This document shows positions 32,229-39,801 of a DNA stretch of 58,872 nt, one piece after another. Position 1 is the first letter of the stretch; the number at the start of each line of letters is the position of its first letter. The notes under the pieces were generated by a model. That model did not search any database. It had not been told where the DNA came from and worked only from the letters and a program-made list of their open reading frames with translations. This DNA is from an uncultured Prevotella sp. (GTDB lineage: Bacteria > Bacteroidota > Bacteroidia > Bacteroidales > Bacteroidaceae), in contig ONKL01000013.1 of the NCBI GenBank assembly GCA_900318395.1, positions 1 through 58,872 of the forward strand, read 5' to 3'. The position numbers and the translations under genes were made by a program.

Positions 32229-32563
32229 TTATTTGGCTTTCTTGATGTATTTCTTGCCGTTCTGGATGTAGACGCCCGTGTTCGGATTATCGTTCAACTG
32301 CTCGCCAGCCATGTTGTAGATGGCAGCGGAACGGGTTGTGTTAACAGACTTCGGAGTATTTATCCTTGTGCCCCCCGCTGCCAATTTCGCATATTCGGCA
32401 CGGGCAGCAGCGATGTCGGCCAGGAACTCTTCATTGCCCAGCCTCGTATAGAATGCCCCGAGGGGTATGACCCGTTATCGCGCAGGAGATCCTCGTCTTT
32501 GGGTATCAGGGTAGGTTCATTGTATCGGACATAAGGCCGCAGGCGTATAAAACATCGCCTCAT
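32229..32563 (-). pseudogene. Class A acid phosphatase (PAP2) remnant with C-terminal tail
   Basis: Reading the minus strand from 32563, the frame gives RLRPYVRYNEPTLIPKDEDL and NGSYPSGHS. The RP and PSGH motifs are those of PhoN-type class A acid phosphatases. The frame then changes at about GGCTGGGCAATGAAGAG: the other frame continues GNEEFLADIAAARAEYAKLA, the usual end of the same family, then a linker. It ends in IYNMAGEQLNDNPNTGVYIQ followed by NGKKYIKKAK, a C-terminal tail seen on Prevotella surface proteins. The N-terminus and the SRxxxxxHxxxD motif are absent, so both ends of the gene remain but the centre and front are deleted. It cannot be functional. Confidence 0.65.
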
Positions 32564-32574
32564 TGTCAAGAGGA

Positions 32575-32596
32575 CAATGAGTCCTCGCTCACTCAG
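32575..32596. repeat. 22-base dispersed repeat, copy 2
   Basis: Identical over 22 bases to 26199-26220. It lies exactly between the acid phosphatase remnant and the SLC13 remnant and supplies the stop codon of the latter. GAGGAC-N5-GTCCTC at 32571-32586 makes a small palindrome at its left end. Confidence 0.8.
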
Positions 32597-32913
32597 TGGA
32601 AGGGATAGAACAAGGTGACGGAGAGGACGATGACGACAAACATGATGAGGGCAAAGGGCCAGCCGTAGTGCCAGAGCTCGCTGCGGGAGTACTGGCCGCG
32701 CACCATGACATTGGTGATGTGGCCCAGAAACACGATGACGAGGGCACCGCGAGAGACGAAGCCACGGAATGTCTGCTCTTCGCTGAGCACGCCCGTAAAC
32801 AGGAGAATGGCCATGCACATGATAAACACGGCATCCATTTTGATGCGGGTCTTGACGAGCAGAAAGAGCGTCAGCAGGGCTGTAGCCAGGGTGATCCACG
32901 CGGCGGTTGTCAT
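32593..32913 (-). pseudogene. SLC13/DASS-type transporter remnant (N- and C-ends fused)
   Basis: The open frame of 106 residues starts MTTAAWITLATALLTLFLLV and MDAVFIMCMAILLFTGVLSE, as in the first two helices of SLC13 / sodium-sulfate symporter or citrate transporter family proteins. After GFVSRGALVIV the sequence jumps to LGHITNVMVRGQYSRSELWH and YGWPFALIMFVVIVLSV, which matches the last part of such transporters (normal H-x-T-N-x-M motif and final helix). Some 450 residues are missing between, and the fusion is in frame. A 3-helix product is unlikely to transport anything. The stop codon comes from the 22-base dispersed repeat. It is upstream of nothing obvious, and the exbD genes follow. 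Confidence 0.65.
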
Positions 32914-32931
32914 ATCGGGGGGAAATGCAGT

Positions 32932-33390
32932 TTATTCCTTGAGCTCTGTGGCTGAGTAGTTGATGCGGAGGGCGTATGAGCGCTGGAGGGCGCGCTTCAC
33001 CTGACTGATGATGCGCATGGGGGCCTTGCGATCGGCGCGGAAACTGACGGTAAGGTGCTCGGCATTCTCGGGAGCCATCGACTGGCGGATCTGGCTGATG
33101 CGGGCACTGAGATCCTCTGGTCGCACGATGGAGCCATTGACCTGTACCTGCCACTTGCCGTCGAGCTGGCCTACGTAGACATTGACGACGGAGGGGCGAT
33201 TGGCCAACTTCTGCACTTCCTTAGCCTGGGGCACCTGCAGGCGCACTTTCACCTCGTCGGAGCGCATGTGGGTGACAATCATGAAGAAGAAGAGCACGGT
33301 GAAGATGAGGTCGGGCATCGACGCCATGTTGAGTGAGGGCACGCCTTTATCGCGAGCCGTGGAGCGGAACATGCTCTTCATGGGTTTCAT
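32932..33390 (-). CDS. exbD: ExbD/TolR family protein (second copy)
   Basis: The 152-residue protein has a short basic N-terminus, one membrane helix (NMASMPDLIFTVLFFFMIVTH; the Asp in the helix is the conserved proton-path residue) and a periplasmic domain. It is a subunit of the ExbB-ExbD motor that uses proton flow to energise TonB. It overlaps the other exbD gene by 4 bases and is the last gene of the 35087-32932 operon. Tandem exbD genes are common in Bacteroidota, where the two proteins may form a mixed complex. Function class is sure; the division of labour between the copies is not known. Confidence 0.93.
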   Translation of the reverse strand: MKPMKSMFRSTARDKGVPSLNMASMPDLIFTVLFFFMIVTHMRSDEVKVRLQVPQAKEVQKLANRPSVVNVYVGQLDGKWQVQVNGSIVRPEDLSARISQIRQSMAPENAEHLTVSFRADRKAPMRIISQVKRALQRSYALRINYSATELKE

Positions 33391-33908
33391 GGGCGACCTC
33401 CTTCCTCGACAAGTGACTCACTGATGCGCTGGGGGTAATACTCGTTGACGGCTGCGCGCTCCTCGCTGTTGCAATGGGCATAGTCGTGACCGTAGTGCTT
33501 GAGGGCGTACTGCTGGCGCAGGGCGTGATAGGCACCCACGATGGCATCCTGCATACGGAAATAGGTCTCGTAAGTGGAGGCAGGATCGGCCTCGATGGAG
33601 ATGACGTGCTGCTCGCGATTGACGGAAGCCAGCGACACCACCCGCTCGGAAAGTTGCTGGGGGGTAACGATGGCGTCGTCGCAATGGATCTGATTGTCGG
33701 CATCGATGGTGACACGCATCACAAGATCCTTCTGGATATCCATCGGCTGCTCTTGCTCCAGGGGCGGGGGTGCCATCTGGCGCAGGAGTCCCTTCTCCGT
33801 ATCCATCGACGAGGTGACGAGGAAGAAGATGAGCAACATGAACGAGATGTCGGCTGTCGACGTCGTGTTCAGCTCCGGAATCTGCCTATGATCGCGCTTA
33901 CGAAACAT
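33387..33908 (-). CDS. exbD: ExbD/TolR family protein (first copy)
   Basis: The 173-residue protein has the single N-terminal helix STADISFMLLIFFLVTSSMD with the conserved Asp, then a periplasmic domain. The C-terminal end has an extension compared with the shorter second copy (RQQYALKHYGHDYAHCNSEE), rich in His and Tyr. The start overlaps the end of the upstream 119-residue membrane protein gene by 40 bases, an unusually long overlap but both frames look real (helix and charge patterns in both). It overlaps the next exbD by 4. Together these give the operon exbB - small membrane protein - exbD - exbD. Confidence 0.93.
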   Translation of the reverse strand: MFRKRDHRQIPELNTTSTADISFMLLIFFLVTSSMDTEKGLLRQMAPPPLEQEQPMDIQKDLVMRVTIDADNQIHCDDAIVTPQQLSERVVSLASVNREQHVISIEADPASTYETYFRMQDAIVGAYHALRQQYALKHYGHDYAHCNSEERAAVNEYYPQRISESLVEEGGRP

Positions 33909-34228
33909 CCGATAATCAGAAGGATTGAGGTATAGATAAACATATCGGTGGCCTTGAGCCAGAAGACGTCGGCAAACCGCTCACCATTGGTGACAACGGG
34001 ATCGGACGAGCCCAGAAGGAAGGTGACGAGCAGGAGGAGCACGAAGCCCACAGCCACGCACCAGCCGATGCGCCCTGCGGGGACACCATTGATGATATCG
34101 TCGCCCTTACGACGGTTGCGCAGCCCATGCCACACACTATAGGCCGACACCAGAAGGGCTGCTCCCAGCATGATGTACATCAGCCAGAGCATCAAGTCGG
34201 CAAAAAAGGGCGTTACGATAGTATTCAT
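33869..34228 (-). CDS. Small three-helix membrane protein of the exb operon
   Basis: The 119-residue protein has three hydrophobic segments (about residues 13-32, 55-75 and 95-115), separated by a basic loop (WHGLRNRRKGDD) and a short periplasmic-like loop. I recognise it as the hypothetical protein often seen between exbB and exbD in Bacteroidales but know of no assigned function. The 3' end overlaps exbD by 40 bases, so translation is tightly linked. It may be an accessory subunit of the motor complex. It lies 38 bases after exbB, a gap filled by the 7-base repeat. Confidence 0.75.
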   Translation of the reverse strand: MNTIVTPFFADLMLWLMYIMLGAALLVSAYSVWHGLRNRRKGDDIINGVPAGRIGWCVAVGFVLLLLVTFLLGSSDPVVTNGERFADVFWLKATDMFIYTSILLIIGCFVSAIIGRFRS

Positions 34229-34234
34229 ATTTTT

Positions 34235-34280
34235 TGTTTACTGTTTACAGTTTACAGTTTACGGTTTACAGCTTATGGTT
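34235..34280. repeat. 7-base tandem repeat (TTTACAG) between exbB and the next gene
   Basis: About five copies of GTTTACA / GTTTACG fill the gap and run into the 3' end of exbB, where the last codons (KLNHKL) overlap degenerate units. Confidence 0.8.
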
Positions 34281-35087
34281 TAACTTATAAGCTGTGATCA
34301 TGTCGAGCAGGGTGATGGCCGACTCTTCCATCTGCGACGTCAGGCGCTCGATCTTTGAAAGGATATAACTGTAGAAGAGCTGCAGGATGAGGGCCACGAC
34401 GATACCGAAGATGGTGGTGATCAGAGCCACCTTCATGCCCTGCGCCACAATCGTAGGTCCGATGTCGCCTGCCTGCTGTATCTGGTCAAAAGCCATCACC
34501 ATACCGATGACAGTGCCCAGGAATCCGAGCGAGGGAGCCATGGCAATGAAGAGCTTGATCCACGAGCAGCCCTTCTCAAGGTTGGCTGCCTGCAGACCAC
34601 CGTAGTTGGCGATGCTGCGCTCGATGGCGTCCATGGGCTGGTGGATATGGAGCAGTCCCTGATAGCACACACTGGCCACTGGGCCTCGGGTGTTGCGACA
34701 GAGCGTCTTGGCGCCCTCCACATCGTCGGCCTTCAGGCGCCCCTCGATATCCTCCATCAGCTTGTGGGCCTTGATCTCTGAGAGTGTCAGGTAGATGATG
34801 CGCTCGATACAGAAGGCGAGTCCCAGCACGAGAGCCAGGGCCACGAGCGACATGAAGCCTGCGTTGCCATCGATAAACTTGGTCTTCAACTGTTTGTGGA
34901 AACCGCCCTCCTCGTCGATATCTGCCCCAGTATCGCCCATCGCCATCATATCGATGGCCATAGAATCGGCATCGGCTACTGAATCGACTACTGACACGGA
35001 GTCTGGCAAAGTTTTGTCTTGTGCGCGAACGGTTTGCATAACACTGAGCAAACCTATCATCGAGAACAGAATTATCAGTCTTTTCAT
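34266..35087 (-). CDS. exbB: MotA/TolQ/ExbB proton channel family protein
   Basis: The 273-residue protein has a signal-like N-terminal helix, a periplasmic acidic linker (DSVADADSMAIDMMAMGDTG), then three membrane helices. The first is at about residues 75-97. The second and third, in the last 100 residues, carry the signature SLGFLGTVIGMVMAFDQI and the Thr-rich last helix KVALITTIFGIVVALILQ. It should form the pentameric channel around ExbD helices that powers TonB. It is the first gene of the exb operon. The large N-terminal extension with signal sequence is usual in Bacteroidota. tRNA-Ser lies just upstream on the same strand. Confidence 0.95.
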   Translation of the reverse strand: MKRLIILFSMIGLLSVMQTVRAQDKTLPDSVSVVDSVADADSMAIDMMAMGDTGADIDEEGGFHKQLKTKFIDGNAGFMSLVALALVLGLAFCIERIIYLTLSEIKAHKLMEDIEGRLKADDVEGAKTLCRNTRGPVASVCYQGLLHIHQPMDAIERSIANYGGLQAANLEKGCSWIKLFIAMAPSLGFLGTVIGMVMAFDQIQQAGDIGPTIVAQGMKVALITTIFGIVVALILQLFYSYILSKIERLTSQMEESAITLLDMITAYKLNHKL

Positions 35088-35155
35088 AAACTTTGTTTTA
35101 CATTTGTGAAAAACAAATTTCCAAAGCTCTTTCCTAAATCGCTTTGAACCTGTCT

Positions 35156-35174
35156 GCGGAGAGAACAGGATTCG
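35156..35174. repeat. 19-base copy of the tRNA-Ser 3' end
   Basis: GCGGAGAGAACAGGATTCG at 35156-35174 repeats 35205-35223, the 3' end of tRNA-Ser, 49 bases away. TTTGAACCTGT is repeated with it, so the duplicated unit is about 50 bases. It could be an old attachment-site remnant or a simple tandem duplication. Confidence 0.75.
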
Positions 35175-35205
35175 CCTTATGGCGTTTTGAACCTGTTCAC
35201 CCTAG

Positions 35206-35293
35206 CGGAGAGAACAGGATTCGAACCTGCGAGCCAGTTTTGCCGGCTACACGCTTTCCAGGCGTGCCTCTTCAACCACTCGAGCACCTCTCC
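35206..35293 (-). tRNA. tRNA-Ser (anticodon GGA)
   Basis: On the minus strand an 88-base tRNA: acceptor GGAGAGG pairs with TCTCTCC, discriminator G at 35206. The anticodon loop reads CTGGAAA (GGA, serine UCC/UCU). There is a long variable arm (GTGTAGCCGGC... region), and the T-arm GGTTCGAATCC is typical of class II tRNA-Ser. CCA is not encoded. Confidence 0.95.
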
Positions 35294-35326
35294 AAACATA
35301 AAAGCGGATGCAAAGGTAATACTTTT

Positions 35327-35346
35327 AAGTGAAAAGTGAAAAATGG
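35327..35346. repeat. Short 7-8 base repeat (AGTGAAA)
   Basis: AAGTGAAAAGTGAAAAATGG, just before the convergent tatD end; the same family as other junction repeats. Confidence 0.6.
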
Positions 35347-35370
35347 GACGTAAAAAATTAATAATCTTTA

Positions 35371-36165
35371 TCATTTTAAGCCTAGGACCCGAACAGCATT
35401 CTCCGACGTCAGACGAGACACTTCCTCTTCACTCACCCCATAGACCTCTGCCAGGTGACGGCACACATGAGCCACGAAGGCTGGCTCATTGCGCTGGCCA
35501 CGCATGGGCACTGGCGCCATATAGGGGGCATCGGTCTCGAGCACGATACGACTCAGGGGCACGGCCTCTGCCAGCGTGGCGGGCAGTTTGGACTTCTTGA
35601 AGGTGAGCACGCCACCGATGCCGAGTACGAAGCGATCGAAGCTGAGCAACTCGCACGCCTCGAGTTCATTGCCCGTAAAACAGTGGAACACGCCACCCGG
35701 CAGATCGTCCTTATACCTTTTTAATATATTAACGAGTTCGTTCTGTGCCTTTCGGCAATGGATCATCAGGGGCAACTGCAATTCGACAGCCCAGCGCACC
35801 TGCTCCTCGAAGGCTTCGAGCTGCTCGTGCTCGAACTCACGGCTCCAATAGAAGTCGAGGCCTACCTCGCCGATGGCTTTGATACTCGTGGAAGGTGGAA
35901 GGTGGAAGGTGGAATGTGGAAGGTGCTGGCGGATATGGGATAGGACCTCGCGCCAGTCTGACCTTACTTCTTCGGGGTGAAGGCCCAGCATGGGGAAGCA
36001 GTAGCCCTCATAGCGATGGCAGAGATCCAGTACCGTCTGGCACGACTTCAGGTCGATGCCTGGTACACCGATAGCCTCCACCCCTGCCTCACGGGCACGG
36101 GTGATGACTGTCTCGAGATCCTGGGCGAACTCTTCGCCGTCTAAATGGCAATGGGTGTCAATCAT
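35371..36165 (-). CDS. tatD: TatD family metal-dependent hydrolase (DNase-like)
   Basis: The 264-residue TIM-barrel protein has MIDTHCHLDGEEF (metal HxH), GEVGLDFYW (Glu/Asp), IHCRKA (His), FHCFTG (His) and ETDAPYMAPVPMRGQRNEPAF (Asp). All metal ligands are present. TatD proteins are 3'-5' DNases that act in DNA repair and turnover. An unusual insert (HLPHSTFHLPPSTS, about residue 85) is written by five 7-base repeats (35888-35925), the only place where the sequence departs from a typical TatD. It starts 6 bases downstream of the polyprenyl synthase gene's stop and is probably co-transcribed with it. Confidence 0.94.
   Translation of the reverse strand: MIDTHCHLDGEEFAQDLETVITRAREAGVEAIGVPGIDLKSCQTVLDLCHRYEGYCFPMLGLHPEEVRSDWREVLSHIRQHLPHSTFHLPPSTSIKAIGEVGLDFYWSREFEHEQLEAFEEQVRWAVELQLPLMIHCRKAQNELVNILKRYKDDLPGGVFHCFTGNELEACELLSFDRFVLGIGGVLTFKKSKLPATLAEAVPLSRIVLETDAPYMAPVPMRGQRNEPAFVAHVCRHLAEVYGVSEEEVSRLTSENAVRVLGLK
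35888..35925 (-). repeat. 7-base tandem repeat inside tatD
   Basis: On the plus strand GTGGAAG repeats five times with period 7 (one unit GTGGAAT). It encodes LPHSTFHLPPST in TatD in an insertion-like position between beta-strands. Confidence 0.85.
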
Positions 36166-36171
36166 TGAACA

Positions 36172-37146
36172 TTAGCTCTGACGGTTCATGAGGGCGGCAG
36201 CGTAGGCCTTCAGCTCGGCCTTGCGATCCTCAGCAACACTGACCTTTGCCAGACAGGCAAGTGCCTTGGCATAGCACTCCTCCATCTTCTGTTCGCAGAG
36301 CTGACGGATGCCGATTTCGTCGTAGAGACGGGTAACTGCCTTCACTTTCTCCTCGCGATCGAAAGTCGTCGCATCTATCCACTTGAAGAGTTCTGCGCGC
36401 TGGGCATCGTTGGCACGATTCACGGCATTGATGAGCATATACGTCTTCTTGTTCGACGTGATGTCGCCTCCGATGTTCTTACCAAACACCTTGGGGTCGC
36501 CATAGACATCAAGCAGGTCGTCCTGCAACTGGAAGGCGAGACCGATCTGCTCACCAAACCTGTAGATATTCTCCTGATCTTCCTCAGAGGCACCAGCGAG
36601 GATAGCTCCGATCTTCACGGCACAGGCCAGCAGCACGCTCGTCTTCAGGCGGATCATCTCAATATACTCCTCCTCGCGCACGTCGTTACGGGTCTCAAAC
36701 TCCACGTCGAGTTGCTGTCCCTCATCAATCTCAATGGTGGTATCGAGGAAGGTACGGAACACCTGATGCAATTTCTCCTTATCGCAGTCGAGCACACGGT
36801 CGAAGGCCTGCAGCAGCATGGTGTCGCCCGAGAGGATGGCCTGATTGGCATCCCACTTCTTATGGACGGTGGCATGGCCACGCCGCATATCGGCATTATC
36901 CATCAGGTCGTCGTGCAACAAGGTAAAGTTGTGATAGGTCTCGAGACCGATGGCCGACATCATGATGCGCTCTGGATCGTCGCGATAGAGATTGTAGGCG
37001 AGCAGCATCAGCACAGGGCGCACGCGCTTGCCTCCTAAGGAGAGCACGTACTTGATTGGTTCATACAGGGTAAAAGGCTTACGATCGTAAGCCAGCGAGT
37101 CGAGCGCCTCGTTAACCTTCTTGAGTAATTCTTCTGATTTGTACAT
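36172..37146 (-). CDS. Polyprenyl diphosphate synthase (trans-isoprenyl)
   Basis: I start at ATG 37146 (MYKSEELLKKVNEALDSLAYD). Earlier in-frame starts would run into the tonB gene. The 324-residue helical protein has the first Asp-rich motif LLHDDLMDNADMRRG and the second LQDDLLDVYGDPKVFG. The GKRVRPVLMLLAYNL region that precedes motif 1 is normal. It makes geranyl, farnesyl or longer all-trans prenyl diphosphates from IPP and DMAPP; chain length cannot be fixed from sequence alone. ispH, the last step of IPP synthesis, is also in this window. It lies between tonB (upstream) and tatD (downstream), all on the minus strand. Confidence 0.92.
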   Translation of the reverse strand: MYKSEELLKKVNEALDSLAYDRKPFTLYEPIKYVLSLGGKRVRPVLMLLAYNLYRDDPERIMMSAIGLETYHNFTLLHDDLMDNADMRRGHATVHKKWDANQAILSGDTMLLQAFDRVLDCDKEKLHQVFRTFLDTTIEIDEGQQLDVEFETRNDVREEEYIEMIRLKTSVLLACAVKIGAILAGASEEDQENIYRFGEQIGLAFQLQDDLLDVYGDPKVFGKNIGGDITSNKKTYMLINAVNRANDAQRAELFKWIDATTFDREEKVKAVTRLYDEIGIRQLCEQKMEECYAKALACLAKVSVAEDRKAELKAYAAALMNRQS

Positions 37147-37169
37147 ATCTTGAAATTTAATGTTTAATC

Positions 37170-37859
37170 TCACATATTGAACACAATGGGTATGCAGACC
37201 TTCGTGCGACAGGGTTTGGCATTCATCACACCAGCCTGCCACTTAGGCATCATGCGCAGCACGCGCAGAACCTCGCGATCGCAGGCGGCATCGAGATGCT
37301 CTACCAACTCCAGATCGGAGACGCTGCCATCGACATTGACGATAAACTGCGCCACCACCTTGCCCTTCACGTTCTGACGCTGCGAGGAGGCAGGGTACTT
37401 CAGGTTCTTCGTGAGCCACTTCATGAACTCGGCAGCACCACCAGGGAACTGAGGCAGATCCTCGACCACACGGAAATCGACGGGCTCGTCATACATATCC
37501 ACCACCTCGGGCTTCTCCTCCTCTGCAAGTTTCTCGGGCTCCTCAACCACCTGTGGCTCCAATGCTTCAGGGGGAAGCTCCACTTCATTCTCCACCAGAT
37601 GCAATTCTTCGCTCTGCTTCTTCTCCACCTGCTGCTCCTGTGGCAGCATCATGGGTATCTCGTCGGGCTCTCGCTTCAGCGGCGACAGTTCCATCTCTGC
37701 TTCGAGATCCTCGTCATTGTCGAAGAAGGTCCAGCCGCTGTCGCTGCTGTTCCACTCTAAGGCAACGAAACAAACAGCGAGCACTACAATCAGTCCCAGC
37801 AGGAACCCTTGCACGCGCCGCTGCTCTAAATCTGCATCTCGACTCTTCTTGACTTCCAT
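37170..37859 (-). CDS. tonB: Energy transducer TonB
   Basis: The 229-residue protein has an N-terminal basic anchor and one membrane helix (about residues 18-36). An acidic Glu/Pro-rich linker follows (PEALEPQVVEEPEKLAEEEKP). The C-terminal TonB domain has FPGGAAEFMKWLTKNLKYP, GKVVAQFIVNVDGSVSDLEL and a final Val-Cys-Ile-Pro. It contacts the TonB box of outer-membrane receptors and passes the energy harvested by ExbB/ExbD, whose genes lie 2-5 kb away on the same strand. The linker is acidic rather than the Pro/Lys type common in proteobacteria, which is normal for Bacteroidota. A -7 box for it is at 37917-37910. Confidence 0.93.
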   Translation of the reverse strand: MEVKKSRDADLEQRRVQGFLLGLIVVLAVCFVALEWNSSDSGWTFFDNDEDLEAEMELSPLKREPDEIPMMLPQEQQVEKKQSEELHLVENEVELPPEALEPQVVEEPEKLAEEEKPEVVDMYDEPVDFRVVEDLPQFPGGAAEFMKWLTKNLKYPASSQRQNVKGKVVAQFIVNVDGSVSDLELVEHLDAACDREVLRVLRMMPKWQAGVMNAKPCRTKVCIPIVFNM

Positions 37860-37909
37860 TCGTTTATAATAAAAACGTTTTTTTGACGTTATTTACTTAT
37901 AAGTGACCA

Positions 37910-37917
37910 CAAAGGTA
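37910..37917 (-). promoter_or_regulatory. Promoter -7 box for tonB
   Basis: The minus strand reads TACCTTTG, 50 bases before the ATG at 37859. The leader includes an A/T-rich palindrome around AAAACGTTTTTTTGACGTT. Confidence 0.6.
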
Positions 37918-37921
37918 CAAA

Positions 37922-37962
37922 AAAGAAGTGAAAAGTGAGAAGTGAGGGGTGAAAAGTGGAAG
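37922..37962. repeat. Junction repeat (AGTGAAA/AGTGAGA) between tonB and porQ
   Basis: Degenerate units of 7-8 bases around GAAGTGAAAAGTGAGAAGTG, between the divergent promoters of tonB and porQ. Confidence 0.75.
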
Positions 37963-37980
37963 AAATTAAGAATTATTTCG

Positions 37981-37988
37981 TAATTTTG
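37981..37988 (+). promoter_or_regulatory. Promoter -7 box for porQ-cmk
   Basis: TAATTTTG matches TAnnTTTG, 26 bases before the porQ ATG. No -33 TTTG is clear in the repeat-derived upstream bases. Confidence 0.55.
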
Positions 37989-38014
37989 CGACCGATTAAG
38001 TTTAGAGTTTAGAA

Positions 38015-39016
38015 ATGAAATGTATAAGATATGGGAAAAAGGGATTGAGCCGGGGGACAGGACTTTGGCTGCTCAGACTGTGTCTGATACTTTTCATTTT
38101 TCACCTTTCACCTCTCTCTTCTATCGCCCAGGAGAGTGAGACGGCCTATAACTTCCTGCGACTGCCTGTCAGTGCGCATGTGGCTGCTGTGGGAGGCGAC
38201 AACATCACACTCACTGACGACGATGCCACACTGATCTTCCACAACCCTGCACTCATCAACGGCGTGAGCGACAAGACCATCAACCTGAACTTCATGACCT
38301 TCATGCAGGGATCGAAGACGGCCAGTGCCGCCTTTGTGAAAGGGACTGGCGATCGCGGCACGTGGGGAGCGATTGCCCAGTACATGGACTACGGCTCGAT
38401 GAAGCAGACCTCTGCCAACAACGAGGATCTGGGCAACTTCTCTGCGCGTGACATCGCCGTGGGAGGCTCGTTTGCCTACGCCCTCACCAACAAGCTCAGC
38501 GGTGGTATCACGGCAAAGTTCATCTCGTCGCATATCGCAGGCTATAACTCGCTGGCCGTGGGCGTTGACCTCGGACTGAACTTCTACGACGAGCAGCATG
38601 AGTGGAGCCTCTCTGCCGTAGCCCGTAACCTGGGTGGACAGGTGAAAGCCTACGACGACGATTTTGAGCGCATCCCCCTTGATCTGCAGATAGGTGTGAG
38701 CAAGCGTCTGGCAGCTGCTCCGCTGAGATTCCACGTCACCATGAGTCGCCTGACAGAGTGGAATGACGGTATCGGGCGCCATTTCGCCATCGGAGCCGAT
38801 CTGCTGTTAGGCCAGAGCATCTATCTGGCAGCGGGCTATAACTTCCGCAGGGCATCGGAGATGAAGATCAGCGACTCGGATGGTTCCTCTGCCCACGGCG
38901 CTGGTCTCTCACTGGGAGCCGGACTGCAGCTGGAGCGCTTCAAACTCCACATCGGCTACGGCAAGTATCACGTGAGTGCCTCATCATTACTGATTAACAT
39001 ATCATACGCATTATGA
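38015..39016 (+). CDS. porQ: Type IX secretion system protein PorQ
   Basis: A 333-residue outer-membrane beta-barrel with signal peptide. The mature start is [20 protein letters not shown], then [22 protein letters not shown], a run typical of PorQ. The barrel strands alternate through to INISYAL at the end. PorQ, together with PorU/V/Z, anchors and attaches type IX cargo to A-LPS on the cell surface; only porQ is in this window. The signal peptide contains a short repeat-derived stretch ([13 protein letters not shown], from TTTCACCTTTCACC, see 38091-38125). It overlaps cmk by 4 bases (ATGA), an order I believe is conserved in Bacteroidales. Confidence 0.88.
   Translation: MKCIRYGKKGLSRGTGLWLLRLCLILFIFHLSPLSSIAQESETAYNFLRLPVSAHVAAVGGDNITLTDDDATLIFHNPALINGVSDKTINLNFMTFMQGSKTASAAFVKGTGDRGTWGAIAQYMDYGSMKQTSANNEDLGNFSARDIAVGGSFAYALTNKLSGGITAKFISSHIAGYNSLAVGVDLGLNFYDEQHEWSLSAVARNLGGQVKAYDDDFERIPLDLQIGVSKRLAAAPLRFHVTMSRLTEWNDGIGRHFAIGADLLLGQSIYLAAGYNFRRASEMKISDSDGSSAHGAGLSLGAGLQLERFKLHIGYGKYHVSASSLLINISYAL
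38091..38125 (+). repeat. Tandem repeat inside porQ signal peptide
   Basis: CTTTTCATTTTTCACCTTTC and CACCTCTCTC form degenerate 7-8 base units; together they encode the hydrophobic core and end of the signal peptide. Confidence 0.6.
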
Positions 39017-39702
39017 AAAAGATAACGATTGCCATCGATGGCCACAGCTCGTGCGGAAAGAGCACGATGGCCAAGGACCTGGCCCGCGAGGTGGGCTACG
39101 TCTATGTCGACACGGGTGCGATGTACCGCAGTGTCACACTCTACGCCCTGCGCAAGGGCCTGTTTAATGACGACGGGAGCGTTCGTACCGATGCCCTCGA
39201 AGCCGAGATGCAGCATATCCGCATCTCCTTTAAGTTCAATCCTGAGACTGGGCGCCCTGACACCTATCTCAACGGCGAGTGCGTGGAGCAGGAGATACGC
39301 TCACTCGAGGTGTCGAGCCACGTCAGCCCTATCGCTGCCGTCCCCTTCGTGCGCACAGCGATGGTGGCCCAGCAACAGCAGATGGGTAAAGATAAAGGCG
39401 TGGTGATGGATGGCCGCGACATTGGTACGACGGTATTCCCTGACGCAGAACTGAAAATCTTCGTAACGGCTTCAGCCCAGGTGCGCGCACAGCGTCGCTA
39501 CGATGAGCTCAAGGCTAAAGGCATGCCTGCCGACTTCGATGATATCCTGAAGAATGTGGAGGAGCGTGACTATCTGGACTCTCATCGCGAGGTGTCGCCC
39601 CTGCGCAAGGCTGATGATGCCATCGAACTAGACAATTCGAACATGACCATCGCAGAGCAGAAACAGTGGCTGCTCGATCGCTTCAACGAGCGCACAGCGT
39701 AA
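39013..39702 (+). CDS. cmk: Cytidylate kinase
   Basis: This 229-residue NMP kinase starts [20 protein letters not shown], the P-loop GHSSCGKS, then [38 protein letters not shown] and [13 protein letters not shown], the normal LID and CMP-binding motifs. It converts CMP and dCMP to the diphosphates. It is complete and overlaps porQ by 4 bases. No other gene of pyrimidine metabolism is nearby. The C-terminus (LDRFNERTA) is usual. Confidence 0.97.
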   Translation: MKKITIAIDGHSSCGKSTMAKDLAREVGYVYVDTGAMYRSVTLYALRKGLFNDDGSVRTDALEAEMQHIRISFKFNPETGRPDTYLNGECVEQEIRSLEVSSHVSPIAAVPFVRTAMVAQQQQMGKDKGVVMDGRDIGTTVFPDAELKIFVTASAQVRAQRRYDELKAKGMPADFDDILKNVEERDYLDSHREVSPLRKADDAIELDNSNMTIAEQKQWLLDRFNERTA

Positions 39703-39740
39703 ACGTTTCTGTGCGTTTTACGTGATTTTCTCATCATTTT

Positions 39741-39772
39741 TTCGGTTTTTTAAGGTTTTATCGCTACCTTTG
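39741..39772 (+). promoter_or_regulatory. Promoter for the FadL-type porin gene
   Basis: TACCTTTG at 39765-39772; an imperfect -33 box TTCG at 39741-39744, 20 bases before. The leader to ATG 39802 is about 25 bases. Confidence 0.6.
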
Positions 39773-39801
39773 CAGCCGTCAAACCATTAGAATCGATTAA
39801 A

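Noticed and set aside
32360-33154. 264-codon open frame across acid phosphatase remnant, SLC13 remnant and exbD
   Set aside because: It crosses three better-supported genes in other frames. Only its last part (RPYVRYNEP...PSGHS) is real homology and is included in the remnant.
35177-35374. 65-codon open frame on the minus strand over the tRNA
   Set aside because: It is a translation of the tRNA-Ser gene and flanks (RHAWKACSRQNWLAGSNP), a known false-gene pattern.
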